Origin: Gnetum montanum
Taxonomy: Eukaryota > Streptophyta > Gnetopsida > Gnetales > Gnetaceae
Assembly (NCBI GenBank): GCA_015680685.1
Contig: MNCI01005969.1
Span: 161,028 to 225,027 of the forward strand
Direction of reading: 5' to 3'
Length of the DNA: 64,000 bases
The stretch's first letter is position 1. Every line of letters starts with the position of its first letter. Shown here piece by piece: positions 33,164 to 45,028 of the stretch. The notes beneath the pieces were generated by a model. It was not told the origin of the DNA, searched no databases, and worked only from the letters and a program-made list of their open reading frames with translations. Both the position numbers and the translations under genes were made by a program.

Positions 33164-34331
33164 TGATGAGTCGTGATATCGTGTATGCAATATCGCGGCC
33201 CACCGCAACATCTATAAATAAGAGGCGACATTCCCTTGTTCACACATCTAGACTTAGATCCTTAGCCAAACTATAGTAGTTTTACCATTCCAGAGTTAGA
33301 ATAGGAGTCTTAAAGTGAATAGATCTTTATTCGAGAAAATTGTACCTGAGCACACATTTGTGTACGGAAATAAAGACAAACTTTCTGATAAACCTTGCAA
33401 CATGTGGACTAAGATAATTAGGATTTAATTATTGTTAAATGTTTAAATGCTTTCCTAGATAATTAAATCTCTCTCAACCCTTGACTCTCCTAGTTAAGTG
33501 CATTCAGTATAACTGCTTCGAACACGTGTGTAACACTTGGTAACCCAGTAACAAGTAGCGTTTGGTAATCCCAGTAGCATTGCACTAGTTCAGGGTGTGT
33601 GCGGCAAGTGGGAATGGATACTAGTGTTAGGACAATTAGAACCTAGTTAACAAATTGTTAATGTAAGTTAGTCACTTAGTCCTCTCAACCCTCCTGGTAT
33701 ATTCCCACAGTGTGATGATTGTAATTGTACGGCATCCTTATTTGAGTGTGACGTACTTGGACACGCACATGACCAACAATAAGGATCGAGATTACTTCAT
33801 CATTGCAACATCCACTTAGCTTAATTATGTATTTAATTGTTATTGTTATTTACTACCTTAGTTAACATCTCTCACCCTTAAACTCCTAGTAACGTGGAAT
33901 GAGTACGACTTAATCACGAGCATTCAAGTGTGACTACTTAGTAACCCAGTAGCGTACTTAGGCCATGCGCTTAGTAATCCTAGTGGTAGTCGTGCACGAG
34001 GTCCAAGATGTGTACAGATGATTAAGGAACAGATACTCATTGCACTTAGGCTAGTTAGATTCTCTCTCTCTCTCTCTCTTCCCTAGATTAATTAATATTA
34101 TTTTCCATCATACTCAAGAGTAGCACTAGTGTAGAAACACATCATACACCTCACTCTGGACTAAACCATACGTGACAAAGCTAATACTAGTCCAAGTGGA
34201 AAGATAGCGAACTACAGCCTACGAGTAATTGTCTAGATACCACAACTAGCCCATCTACAGAGTTCAACTGGATCATGCGTGAAACGCTCGTATTCGTATG
34301 GTTGAGTGTAGGGGTACCTCGCCACTCATCA
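33164..34331 (+). mobile_element. 5' LTR of element E (1168 bp)
   Basis: TGATGAGTCGTGATATCG at the start and CTCATCA at the end. TATAAATAAGAGG at 33213 is only 49 bases from the start because the palindrome cluster is short (33171-33198). The body is composite: two related modules, one around the AATAAAGA signal near 33370 and another around 33780, each followed by GGTAA(T/C)CC-type motifs. A CT tract lies at 34061-34080. Confidence 0.9.
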
Positions 34332-34332
34332 T

Positions 34333-34350
34333 TGGCGTTGTTGCCAGGGA
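34333..34350 (+). other. Primer-binding site of element E
   Basis: TGGCGTTGTTGCCAGGGA starts two bases after the LTR end and differs from the tRNA-Asp-type site TGGCGCCGTTGCCGGGGA at three positions, all transitions. Confidence 0.8.
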
Positions 34351-34472
34351 CGGTGCTAGTTTTCTAGATTAGTTATATCATACAAGGTTTCCATATAGGA
34401 ATTAATGATATATCTTTTGAGAAGAAATAATTACAAAAAGTCACATATGAATTCACACACAGTTTCATAACC

Positions 34473-36633
34473 ATGTCTCTCTCACAACACTATGATCCCG
34501 CAACCACTAATGAGGTAATTCATTGGAGAACCAATAGAATTGATGCTGAAGATGAAGTCTGGAGTACATAACCTTATGTAGGAGTCCCCTACATTTATGA
34601 ACACCCCAAAAACACTCAAAGACTCTCGTCATCCAACTCTGACACTTCTAGTGAGGATGAGGCATCCCATAGAACGAGGAGGCCTGAAAGGCCTAGGACC
34701 TTCTCAATAACTAACAAGAACTTACTTGGGGATGATTGGAAGACCTATAAAAGTCATAACGAGTTTTACAGTTCCTTCTCTTCCTCTACTCCTTCAACAT
34801 CAGATTGTGACATAGATGACTATCTTTCAAGGGATCAGCGTAGAACTAAAAATTGAGCTCACAAAGAAAATCAAGAACGTCAACATAAATGAAGGCAACA
34901 TCATCCCAACACATGAAAGCATAACTTACTTGATGATGATGAACTGCTACTGGCCACTAAGAGCCTAATGCCTATACATGAGGCTATTCAAATCTCTCGT
35001 AGGCATCGTAAAGAGAGCCATCTACCCAGGCTCGATTTAAACAAGTTTTTCAATTTCTCATGAGGCTATGACTTAGATCCGCATCAACATTTATGAGCAT
35101 TCTACGATGTGTGTGCATGGAACAATATTAATAATGGGTGGCAAAAACTTAAGCTCTTTCCTATGACACTCGTTGGCCAAGCAAAAGTATGGTATAGATC
35201 GTTAACAACAAATTCAATATGACATTGGCCAACAATGGTAGAACTCTTTAACGAACGATATCAAACCTATGCAAGAGTGTCATCATTGAGGAGAAAAATC
35301 CAAGAATGGAAACAAGTGCAACATGAACCCTTGGACATGGCCTTAGAAAGATATTATGCACTATTAAACAACTACCCAGGCCATGGGTTCTCTGAGGAGA
35401 GGCTAATGTATCATATCATAGATGGAATCTATAATGAAACAAGGGAGACCCTAGAGATGTACGCCCAAGGTCAACTATATGAGCTACAAACCTATCAATT
35501 ACAAGAGCTTATTAAGCAGGTAGCAAAAGAAGAAGGAGAAATGGCTAGATGGGAGAGTGTTGAAAAACATCAACGGGACCAAAATCTCAACTTAACAAAG
35601 GTCCATAATCACAAAAAAAGAAAAATCAACCTACCACAAGGGGAAAGAACCATCTTTGCCAGTACAAAAATCGTTAGAGGAAGTCGAGGCAAAGATCAAT
35701 AAGATGTTGGAATGGACGCATAAAAAGTGTGGAGAATATATCAATATCATTGGAGATAGAATTATGCCAAATCAAGAAATAGGACAAGACACCACGCAGC
35801 AATCGAAACAAAGGGTAGAAGATAATAAGAATAAGAACTCAACTGCCAATTTCACATATCAATGTAACATTTGTCTGTATGATCACCCCAAAGGCTAATG
35901 TCCAGTTTTGTCACATTTACATGCGCATTGGGGAGGAATGTTACATCCAGATTTCATACAGAAATATCAGGTTCAACCACAATGGCAAAAACCTCAGTCG
36001 TGGGGGAGGCCACCGCCAACTAGACCATACCCTTCATATGTCCCAACGCCAAATGCTTATTATGTTCAACACCCTGTGTCTCTAACAAGATCAGCATCCT
36101 CTACCTCACCTCATTGTTATCATTCTCCTGAGTACTATCCACTCATGTCCTCTCCAACAAGATCACCACCTCATGTGCCTTACACTTCTCCTCAACCTAA
36201 ATAATCTCATACTTCACCCCCTCCTACATCACAGCCAACCATGCCAAGATATTTTGCACCACAACACCAACCCGCAAATGCTACTTGTGCTACTACTATC
36301 AGCAACAATGGAGGTCCTTCACAACATCAAAGACGTCACTTCTTTAGACATGACCATCGAAAGGAACACCATACTTCAAAAATCACTACATCCACCAACT
36401 CAGCACAAATCCAACACTATAGTGCATCTTCCTCTTCAAACCCGACACCTCATGTTACCTTATCAAGGCCACCACTCAATACTCCAACAACCATGGGGCC
36501 CAATGAATATTGCCACATGGGGAGACATGTTGATCCTTGCATACCATCTTATGGTCACAAGTACCATAGTGGGTCAACTCCTTATAAATTAACCACATCT
36601 TATAACTTGCCCAACTATGTCAACTCTAATTAA
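34473..36633 (+). pseudogene. Athila-like gag of element E, with stops and one frameshift
   Basis: ATG at 34473. The N-terminal region is Ser/Arg-rich. The gag core (34975-35600) carries RRHRKES, WQKLKLFPMTL, KVWYRSL, EPLDMALERYYALL and YHIIDGIYNETRETLEMYAQ. A frameshift falls near 35625-35655. The zinc knuckle (35863-35901, CNICLYDHPKG then a stop, then C) is interrupted by TAA, and a Pro/Thr/His-rich tail runs to about 36633. Spacing CX2CX3HX4C matches A, B and F. Capsid and nucleocapsid functions are those of the family; this copy is broken. Confidence 0.85.
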
Positions 36634-36779
36634 GTGTGTGAACCCCAATGGGGTAAGCATGACCGGGTTCCAATATTTTCAACATGCAAGGATCCTAACC
36701 TTCCATTTATTAATTCTAGCCATGCTCAACCGTTTTGCTATGGGGGGTATCCTCCATTCTAACAACACAGAATTAATAA

Positions 36780-36962
36780 ATATTTTTCTGTTTCTCTAAT
36801 TTTTTCAACTTTTTGTTTTTCAGTTTTTCACCTTTTCAATTTATTGTTTTATCTTTTTGTCTTTTTAAGTTTTTGTTTTACACATTTTTGTTTTACAACT
36901 TTCTTTAACTTCTCTTATTTTTTGTTTTACAACATCGTTTATACTCTTTTATTTCTTTGTGT
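36780..36962 (+). repeat. T-rich TTTTTGTTTTACA array running into the assembly gap
   Basis: This is the same post-ORF array as in elements A, B and D. The last bases before the gap (TTTCTTTGTGT) correspond to the start of the GT microsatellite of element D, so the gap probably begins in a long GT tract. Confidence 0.8.
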
Positions 36963-37688
36963 NNNNNNNNNNNNNNNNNNNNNNNNNNNNNNNNNNNNNN
37001 NNNNNNNNNNNNNNNNNNNNNNNNNNNNNNNNNNNNNNNNNNNNNNNNNNNNNNNNNNNNNNNNNNNNNNNNNNNNNNNNNNNNNNNNNNNNNNNNNNNN
37101 NNNNNNNNNNNNNNNNNNNNNNNNNNNNNNNNNNNNNNNNNNNNNNNNNNNNNNNNNNNNNNNNNNNNNNNNNNNNNNNNNNNNNNNNNNNNNNNNNNNN
37201 NNNNNNNNNNNNNNNNNNNNNNNNNNNNNNNNNNNNNNNNNNNNNNNNNNNNNNNNNNNNNNNNNNNNNNNNNNNNNNNNNNNNNNNNNNNNNNNNNNNN
37301 NNNNNNNNNNNNNNNNNNNNNNNNNNNNNNNNNNNNNNNNNNNNNNNNNNNNNNNNNNNNNNNNNNNNNNNNNNNNNNNNNNNNNNNNNNNNNNNNNNNN
37401 NNNNNNNNNNNNNNNNNNNNNNNNNNNNNNNNNNNNNNNNNNNNNNNNNNNNNNNNNNNNNNNNNNNNNNNNNNNNNNNNNNNNNNNNNNNNNNNNNNNN
37501 NNNNNNNNNNNNNNNNNNNNNNNNNNNNNNNNNNNNNNNNNNNNNNNNNNNNNNNNNNNNNNNNNNNNNNNNNNNNNNNNNNNNNNNNNNNNNNNNNNNN
37601 NNNNNNNNNNNNNNNNNNNNNNNNNNNNNNNNNNNNNNNNNNNNNNNNNNNNNNNNNNNNNNNNNNNNNNNNNNNNNNNNNNNNNNNN
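36963..37688. other. Assembly gap (726 Ns)
   Basis: Run of unknown bases inside the 3' noncoding region of element E. By comparison with D, the missing part would lie between the GT tract (10134) and 11096, nearly 1 kb. Confidence 0.99.
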
Positions 37689-38502
37689 GACTCTTTGAAT
37701 GTGGGATTGTTAGGGCATTAAGGGCATGAGCCTACTTTGGGGAGGACCCACTAGCATTCCTAATTAGTGCATCAGTTAATTTCTTTTCCTTAAACATTTC
37801 TGCAATCAACATTTATTTTGTTTATTTCCATCTCTAACATCCATTTCATCGGAGTTGTTGTTGCTTCTTTTTCTCCGTCTTTCTTATTCCTTATCTTTTT
37901 CCATTCTATCACTACCAGAGATTCGCTCTTAGTCATGGGGGTCTTGGTCCAAATTTTTTGATTTTTTCTTAACCCCTACACCTTGGGTAGTCACCAATAT
38001 TATACCTCCAAAATCCGCATTAGCCATATCACAACTCAGCCAATGGACCTTACACTGAGGCAAGGTATCAACTGCATTGTGATTCATTTACCCTTGCTAA
38101 TATAAGACTATGTTGTGTGTGCAAATGGCAATTATACAACAATAGATTGGATCTGGAGGGAACACTTGGAATGGACTAGTGCTGGAGTAGTTATGCAAGG
38201 AACAAGATTGATGGTGCACTTATAGATGAACAATGAAAGACACAATCTTGGCATCGGCAGCAACAGACTTCTTCTTTTCTCTCTCTCTGTCTTCTCTCTT
38301 AGCTGCCAAATAAGGTTGGATGTCAAATGTGTATAGTGTTCACTCTTGTTGTCATGAACACTAATATTGTCATGTGTTGTAATGATGATCTATTCACATG
38401 TCACCCCATTCACCATTCCGTATCATTCAAGTCAATAATCCCATACCTTCCCAATATTTTGTAAGGAACTCGAGGACGATTTTTCATTCAGTCATGGGGG
38501 TA
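37689..38502 (+). mobile_element. 3' noncoding region and polypurine tract of element E
   Basis: Matches 11097-11875 of element D, including the CTACTTTGGGGAGGACCC box (37733), the mid-region AGTCATGGGGG tract (37934) and AACTCGAGGACGA just before the terminal GTCATGGGGGTA (38491-38502). No conserved reading frame. Confidence 0.85.
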
Positions 38503-39720
38503 TGATGAGCCGTGATATCGTGCGATATTGCATACGCGATATCGCAGCCCACGATATCGCGGCCCATCACAACATCTATAAATAAGAGGTGGTCTTCCCT
38601 TGTTCACACATCTAGACTTAGGCCCTTAGCCAAACTATAGCAGTTTTACCATTCCAGAGTTAGAATAATTTCCATGTGCCTGTAGTAGGAGTCTTAAAGT
38701 GAACAGATCTTTATTCGAGCAAACTGTACTTGAGCACACATTTGTGTACGGCAATAAAGATGAACTTTCTAATAAACCTTGCAGCATGTGGACTACGCTA
38801 ATTAGGATTTAATTATTGTTAAATGTTTAAATGCTTTCCTAGATAATTAAATCTCTCTCAACCCTTGACTCTCTTAGTTAAGTGCATTCAGTACGACCAC
38901 TTTGAGCACGTGTGTAAATGCTTGGTAACCTAGTAAGGAGTAGCGTTTGGTAATCCCATTAGCATTGCACTAGTTCAGGGTGTGTGCGACAAGTGGGAAT
39001 GGATACTAGTGTTAGGACAATTAGAACCTAGTTAACAAATAGTTAATGTAAGTTAGTCACTTAGTCCTCTCAACCCTTTTCTCCCAGTGCATGCCTGCAG
39101 TGTGATGATTGTAATTGTACGACATCCTTATTTGAGTGTGACGTACTTGGACACACACATGACCAGCAATAAGAATCAAGATTACTTCATCATTGTAGCA
39201 TCCACTTAGCTTAATTATGTATTTAATTGTTATTGTTATTTACTGCTTCCTTGGTTAACATCTCTCACCCTTAAACTCCTAGTAATGCGGAATGAGTACA
39301 ACTTAATCACAAGCATTCAAGTGTGACTACTTGGTAACCCAGTAGCGTACTTAGGCCAAGCACTTGGTAATCCCAATGGTAGTTGTGCATGAGGTCCAAG
39401 ATGTGTATAAATGATTAAGGAACGGATACTCATCGCACTTAGGCTAGTTAGATTCTCTCTATCTCTTTCCCCTAGTTTAATTAATATTATTTTCCATCAT
39501 ACTCAAGAGTAGCACTAATGTAGAAACACATCATACACCTCACTTTGGACTAAACCATACGTGACAAAGCTAATGCTAGTCTAGGTGGGAAGATAGCGAA
39601 CTGCGACCTACGAGTAACTGTCTAGATACCATAACTAGCCCATTTGCGGAGTTCGACCGAATCATGTGTGAAACACTCGTATTCGTATGGTTGAGTGTAG
39701 GGGTACCTCGCCACTCATCA
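38503..39720 (+). mobile_element. 3' LTR of element E (1218 bp)
   Basis: Very similar to the 5' LTR but with 25 more bases between the TGATGAG end and the TATA box (74 versus 49). These are extra GCGATATTGC / GCGATATCGC palindrome boxes (38512-38562). It also has about 20 bases near 38665 that the 5' LTR lacks. Ends CTCATCA at 39720, followed by the TSD. Confidence 0.92.
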
Positions 39721-39725
39721 GAAGT

Positions 39726-40449
39726 CTTTGGGATTCCTCCAAGTGTGTTTGCATTTCATGCAAGGCATTGGATGGAAGGATGTATCAGGTGTTAGGGTTA
39801 GTACCTTCCTTCAAACCGGGCGTCAGATGAGTTGATAGAGTTCCAAACCCATACTTGAAGTGTACTCTCGAAGCTATCCTAGGTTCTGCTTTGAGGACGT
39901 CGCTTCTTCGTGCGGGGGAGGATTGTGAAAGATGTCCTAGGGTGGTGGTTCTTCTGGGCTCTCCCCATGGTTTGAGAGCCATGGAACACTTTGAGGCACC
40001 CTCGAGTGACTCTCAAGTGTTAGAAAATCCATCCCAACTTAGCGGTAACAAGCTAGCAGCAGGAGACCCCCCTGTTGTAACTCTCTTTTAAGTACTCATC
40101 ATTCTACCCTCACCGTGGAGAACTAGATGGCCTTGATTCTATGGTGGTTGTAGATATGTAGGTAGCTAGGATTGGATAGTTTTGGTGCGGTGCCAGGCCA
40201 CACCTTGTACCAAACCGTGAGTGGTCTTGGGGTGAGGCACCATCCCTTGTAGATGCATCGTTCCCCCTTCAATTGATGTTGCCTATAAGGTTGCTTGTGT
40301 GCTTGTTTGCATGGTCCTCATTTTGGAGTTGGTTACCCTCCGTGAGGTGCATTGCCATATATATTAAGAAGTATTTTTGCCACCCCAGATCCATTGGATC
40401 TTAGTGAGTTCCTTGGGGTGCCGAACAATGTCAAGGCAATGTTGTTACA
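39726..40449 (+). mobile_element. 3' end of element L: polypurine tract and LTR
   Basis: Internal sequence resumes after E. A purine run TGCGGGGGAGGAT (39911-39923) precedes TGTGAAAGATGTCC, the likely LTR start (39924). The LTR is about 526 bases and ends GTTGTTACA (40449), matching the end of the 27277 LTR. TATATATTAAG near 40360 may be its TATA box. The target-site duplication could not be confirmed because the 5' LTR is degraded. Confidence 0.7.
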
Positions 40450-42180
40450 TCACTGGTATTTTCCAAAAGGAAATTGACATGTTTCACGTCCGTATGCTAT
40501 GCGTCCATCACTAGAAATATATGGCATGCGTACCAAATACTTCATTCATCCCGTCTCTTTTGTGTTATTTCAAAATAACTATCTCCATTATCTAAAAGAG
40601 TTCATGCACAACCCTTGTAAGTACTAACACGAAGAAAAAAGCTTTTACCACTTGCGCAGAATCTATCCTCATAAGGTGATCCTATGATCTGAGTGCATTA
40701 ATGTATCAAACTCGTACACTTGTGCTCCTGCGTCAAAGTCGTGCACTCTTATCTGATTACGTCAGAGCACGAGTTTCGACTTTGATCAATAAAGTAAAAA
40801 TCATTTCGACAAATTTACTACGAACGTTGACGATAGGCACACTAAATTAAAAAATGAAAACCAAACAAGGAGGCCGTCAGCTCTCCAGCGCACGACCAGG
40901 AACAATTTGTGTTGCAATTGGAGTAACTTGCTACAAAGAAAGCATTTTGTGGTCGGAAAGTAATCAGTGATTGTACTTGTACAATATTTCCGGTCATTTT
41001 TGGCTGACGGATTTTCACTATTCACTACTTACCTCATTTCCATCAATAAATCCTAAAACCCTGGCTAAGATTTTAGCGCAGGAGTATATTATAAATGAAT
41101 ATTATTGATATCTCTCGTAATGTTTCCGCCCTTTCGTATGCATGGTCATATGAGTACCAAGAAAACCAATCCTGGCATTGAGAAAGATTAAAACTCCGTT
41201 GACGATAAGTGGGACAAACGGATTAGTGTTTCTCCGTGGCAGAGCAAACGAATCAATCACGGCCCACAAGTATCTAACTTAGCGGCTGCTACGGAGGCTT
41301 GTGGCACCCTTAATTCAAAGAAATCCTGGATTTCAAACAAATAAACAGACGATGTTTTTTTAGAAAATTCGGCATCCTTTTCTCTTTCCACACCTTTTTA
41401 TACATCTATTTATTATTGTTATTCCCACACCAGTTGCTCAACAATTATTCTCGACACAATTCCACGAAGGGACAATCTACGCTGAAAGTAAAAGACATGC
41501 ACACTAAACTTGTTGACTAAATCATGCACTCCCCAATAAGATACTTGAAAACGAGACACGGTAGCGTCAAATTCAGCTGCACAGTATTTCTTAATCATAT
41601 CACCCTATATTCAACTATGAAGCTGTCGTTTGGGAAAGACAGCACTACCAATTGCCACCTACCTCGAAAGGAAAATTACCGAAACGATAATGACGAAAAT
41701 CGAATGAAACTGAAGAGGGAAGAATTAAATAGAGGCGTCAAACGTTGATGAGAATGATTATGGACATGAACGAACGAGGAATATTAAAACAAAAAGTGTA
41801 GCCCGCGGATACAAAATTTAAAAACAGAATTTAAAGTACTCATCAGAATAATTATGGTGAAATACTAACGATCCGGTATTAAAAAACAAAAAATAATGTA
41901 GCTGACAGGCACAAGATGGAAAACATAGAATTTCACGTCAGACTATGATCAACCGAATGACCGACTGGCACCAAGTTTTGATTCCCTAAAAAGATCCCAC
42001 TTTCCCTCCAATCTTTGGGAAGCACAAAAACAAATAAACAAAGCTCAACCACGTTAGACTCTTAAAATAATAATACTAAAAAATAAAGAAAAATATACGC
42101 TCACGTGTATGGATCATATCTTATGACGGCCAGCAACAAAACAATTCCATAGTAGATTCGAAGCTAACAAAGGATTGACG
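40450..42180. other. Gene-poor, non-LTR interval downstream of the FAD-gene exons
   Basis: About 1.7 kb of AT-rich sequence without transposon landmarks. It should hold further minus-strand exons of the gene at 42187-42690 if that gene were intact, but none is recognisable in any minus frame. A short segment near 41990 (AAGATCCCACTTTCC) repeats 42305-42319. Nothing else supported. Confidence 0.5.
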
Positions 42181-42186
42181 TAATAC

Positions 42187-42690
42187 CTGGTAACAAAGGT
42201 ACCGAAGTTGCGAATTTGGTAGAGGAAACGCCAGAAAATGGGACTGAGCATGTTGCTCTTTTGAGCAAACAGGCTGGAAAAGCCATTGTTAGAAGCCCAC
42301 TGGAAAGATCCCACTTTCCGTTAATGGTTCATGATCTGCTTCGTAAAAACAAAACAATCAGCAAGAATACATTTACATCTACAGTGCGATTCCTAGTTTG
42401 ACGAAATAAATGCAACGAAAAATCCCAAAAAAAGCTTAATCCACTTTACAAAATTATCACAGTAAAGGGACCTTAGTCGGAGGCTAAGGTAAATAATGAA
42501 GTTTTTGATTGATTACCGGGTTGGATAAAATGAAACCCAGGTCCAAATTTGTGCCATTGACAGATACAGATCCTGGCTGATCCTCAACAGAGCTCTGGGC
42601 CTGGAAAAACACCACCTCAGCTCCAGATTTTGCCAAAGCATAGGCAGCAGCCAGGCCGGCACCTCCAGAACCCACAACTGCAACCTTCAT
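42187..42690 (-). pseudogene. Fragment of a cyclopropane-fatty-acyl-phospholipid-synthase-type FAD protein gene (two exons)
   Basis: Exon 1 (42517-42690) starts ATG and encodes 58 residues: the Rossmann FAD motif VAVVGSGGAGLAAAYALAKSG, then GTNLDLGFILSNP, ending exactly at a GTAATC donor. This matches the N-terminus of plant cyclopropane-fatty-acid synthases, which join an amine-oxidase-like domain to a methyltransferase. A second coding block (42187-42313) gives GSFQWASNNGFSSLFAQKSN and FWRFL-QIRNF, matching the next conserved part, and ends at a GTATTA donor. About 30 expected residues between the two are missing, and splice phases do not match (exon 1 phase 0; the block needs one base from before). 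The acidic residue that usually ends the second beta strand is Gln. Probably a gene fragment. Confidence 0.7.
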
Positions 42691-45023
42691 TCTGCTTCTG
42701 CTGCTGATCGGCTTGTCCCTTACTACCCAAAAACTTAACCAGTAACAAAACCCAAAGCCTCAGAAGCAGAGGATACAGATTCAGGCAATGATTCAGTGCC
42801 ACAAGCTCCACTCTAATATAGCAGAGAAAAGCCATACACGAGCAGCATCCAATTGGACGTCTAAATCTGCAATGTTTTTCCGTGCAAGCGAAACCCAAAT
42901 GTTGGACGCCAAATTCTTGACCAAACATTTGCAACCCAGCACCTGCAATCCCATAAAACATATATATATTTTCTGATCCTTGCAGAAACCGCCCTAAGGT
43001 TCGGATCAGGGAACAAAGTTCATAATTAGTTACCCACAACCCTCAAGTAGCCTGATAAGCACATCATCTGCACGTCCTTAGATAACGCATTTAATTCACC
43101 GATGCGTCCAGGATGAGCTCACGACGTTAAATCCAAGCCCACAGGACGACTTTAATTAATCTTCTTTATCACTGCAGCATTTGGAGTGCTGGGTGAATTT
43201 AGAGCATACAGTAAGGGTCAACAGTGGGTTTAGGTTCACCAAGTGCAATTCTAGTCTTCAAAAGGTGTGTGTAACGTTGGAAAAGCGTGAATTCGATCTA
43301 CATCGTGTTAAATAGACAGCTGGGATAAACATGTATTGCATCCTATGATTACCTAATACCATGCCAAGCGTCTATTTTAACCCGATATGAATCAGTTTAT
43401 AGTTTGCTGTGCAACGTGGGGTTAATTCTACGAGTGGCAGTTTTCAAGATACTCAACTAAGCCCTACGACCTTTTTTTTAATATTATGAATATTATATCG
43501 TATTCTTTAGTTTTTTTAATTACTTTTCTTTGTTTTATCACAATGTTTATTTATACAATTTCCTGGACCTGCTAAATTGTTAGCTACTTGTTAGCCCCCG
43601 TCATCCACAGTGAGTTGCTTTGATCTTGTCCGCTTTGCGCTGTTTTGCAGGCTTTTGATTCCCGGAGGTGCATGCCCATGATTCATCCACTTGTCTCTTG
43701 CAATTATAAAGAGATCGCCACGTTTTTCTTGCAGTGCCGTTATGGGCCTATCTGAACATTTTTATATTTCTGTATGCAATGTCTATTGGGACCACCGAAA
43801 TATTTATGCTGGTCGGTATAAAGCAATGATTTACAAGGCGCTTAACCATCATTTCGGCCATTTACCTCCTGTTCATCTTTTTTACTAAGCCGGTCTGACT
43901 TAGGAGTCGGCTTCAATATTTTATTAAAAAAATAAAGATATTAAAATCAAAGTAGCAACTGTCATTAATAAGAAGACATCATGGTTTTTGATTAAATGTA
44001 TAAAAATTAAATTTAAATTATGAATAATTTAGTATATATTGTTTACTTTCTTTAATCTAGAGCGACAACTTTATTTACCTCATGAGCTCTATGAAAACTT
44101 TATTTACTTTGGTTATATGTGATTTTGAAGCTCTTTATTTTATCCCTTCCGGATACATTGGGTATGGCAATATGATTATGATTTATATATATATTGTGTG
44201 TGGTTTGGATAGGTTATTAGGGATGAGGTAATTTATTATGATTACACTTCATAAGCTACAATGCTTTGACTTTTATGTTATGATTATAATGTCTTTATAT
44301 AGTTCACTACACTAATCATGTGCAATGTGTTAGACATGTGATGTGGTTGACAAAGGTGATGGATTGGAGTATAAAAACAACTATTTGATATGTATTTATG
44401 CTTTATGTGTGGCTTCAGTATTTATGCATTTAAACAATAGCACTATGTTGTGTGTTACTTGGATGTGATTTAAGCACGTGGATATGAAGAGCATTTGATA
44501 TAGATCTTATAGATTTAAAAGGATTTTATTTCCAGTCTTGATGTGTTTTTTATGCATGGTTAAAGTGCAAGACATTAGTTGAAGAGAAAATTTTTTAAAA
44601 TGAACTTATGAAAATATTTCTTTAAAAAAATTCAAAAAGTAAAGGTGGAATCGAGTTTTGCACGTGAGGTGCAATGTGAATAAAAAAGAAAATGTCTTTA
44701 TACATAAATTATATACTTTAAACATAGTTTAACTATTTTCCACTGCCTTGTACCACTTACCTTGAGAATTTGGGTTTTTTTTTATCTTTTTTTTTCTATT
44801 TGTACAACCAAAACCCAAGTTTAAGTTTGTTCTTCCCTATTTTTCAACTTTTTTCCTAAATTTTTAGCTTTGTGGAAGGATTTTGCTTGCTTTGAACTTG
44901 AATTTGGATTTGCTATAGTCATATCTACATGGGTACAATATTTGTTTGAAGTGAAATAGAGTTTTGTTGGATTTTCAAGAATTTTATGCTTGTTTTGGAC
45001 TTTCTGGTTCAACAATTTTAATT
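42691..45023. other. Upstream flank of the FAD gene, no further gene seen
   Basis: 42691-43100 is the presumed promoter/5' leader; a TATATATATT run occurs at 42960. Frames here are shadows of the opposite strand or random. At 43886-43913 an AAGCCGG...CGGCTT hairpin-like segment is followed by AT-rich TTTTATTAAAAAAATAAAG, which could be the 3' end of a retroposon or a gene. The rest is AT-rich and unassigned. Confidence 0.4.
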
Positions 45024-45028
45024 GGTAG

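Larger units (their letters stand above)
33164..39720 (+). mobile_element. Element E: full-length gag-only Athila-like retrotransposon with TSD gaagt
   Basis: LTRs at 33164-34331 and 38503-39720 flank a primer site, a gag relic, a T-rich array, an assembly gap and a 3' noncoding region ending in a polypurine tract (GTCATGGGGGTA, 38491-38502). Both flanks carry the 5-bp duplication gaagt (33159-33163 and 39721-39725). No protease, RT or integrase lies between gag and the T-rich array. The 726-base gap replaces part of the 3' noncoding region and is too short to hide pol. It sits inside element L. Confidence 0.93.

Noticed and set aside
36844-37729. Three 250-284 codon ORFs
   Set aside because: They consist almost entirely of undetermined bases in the assembly gap.
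42617-43039. 140-codon minus-strand ORF over the FAD gene start
   Set aside because: It is in a different frame from the recognisable FAD motif and has no meaningful composition; a shadow.
43880-43945. Hairpin plus AT-rich tail as a LINE/SINE 3' end or terminator
   Set aside because: No upstream reverse-transcriptase motif, no poly(A) of convincing length and no target duplication; left as a remark only.
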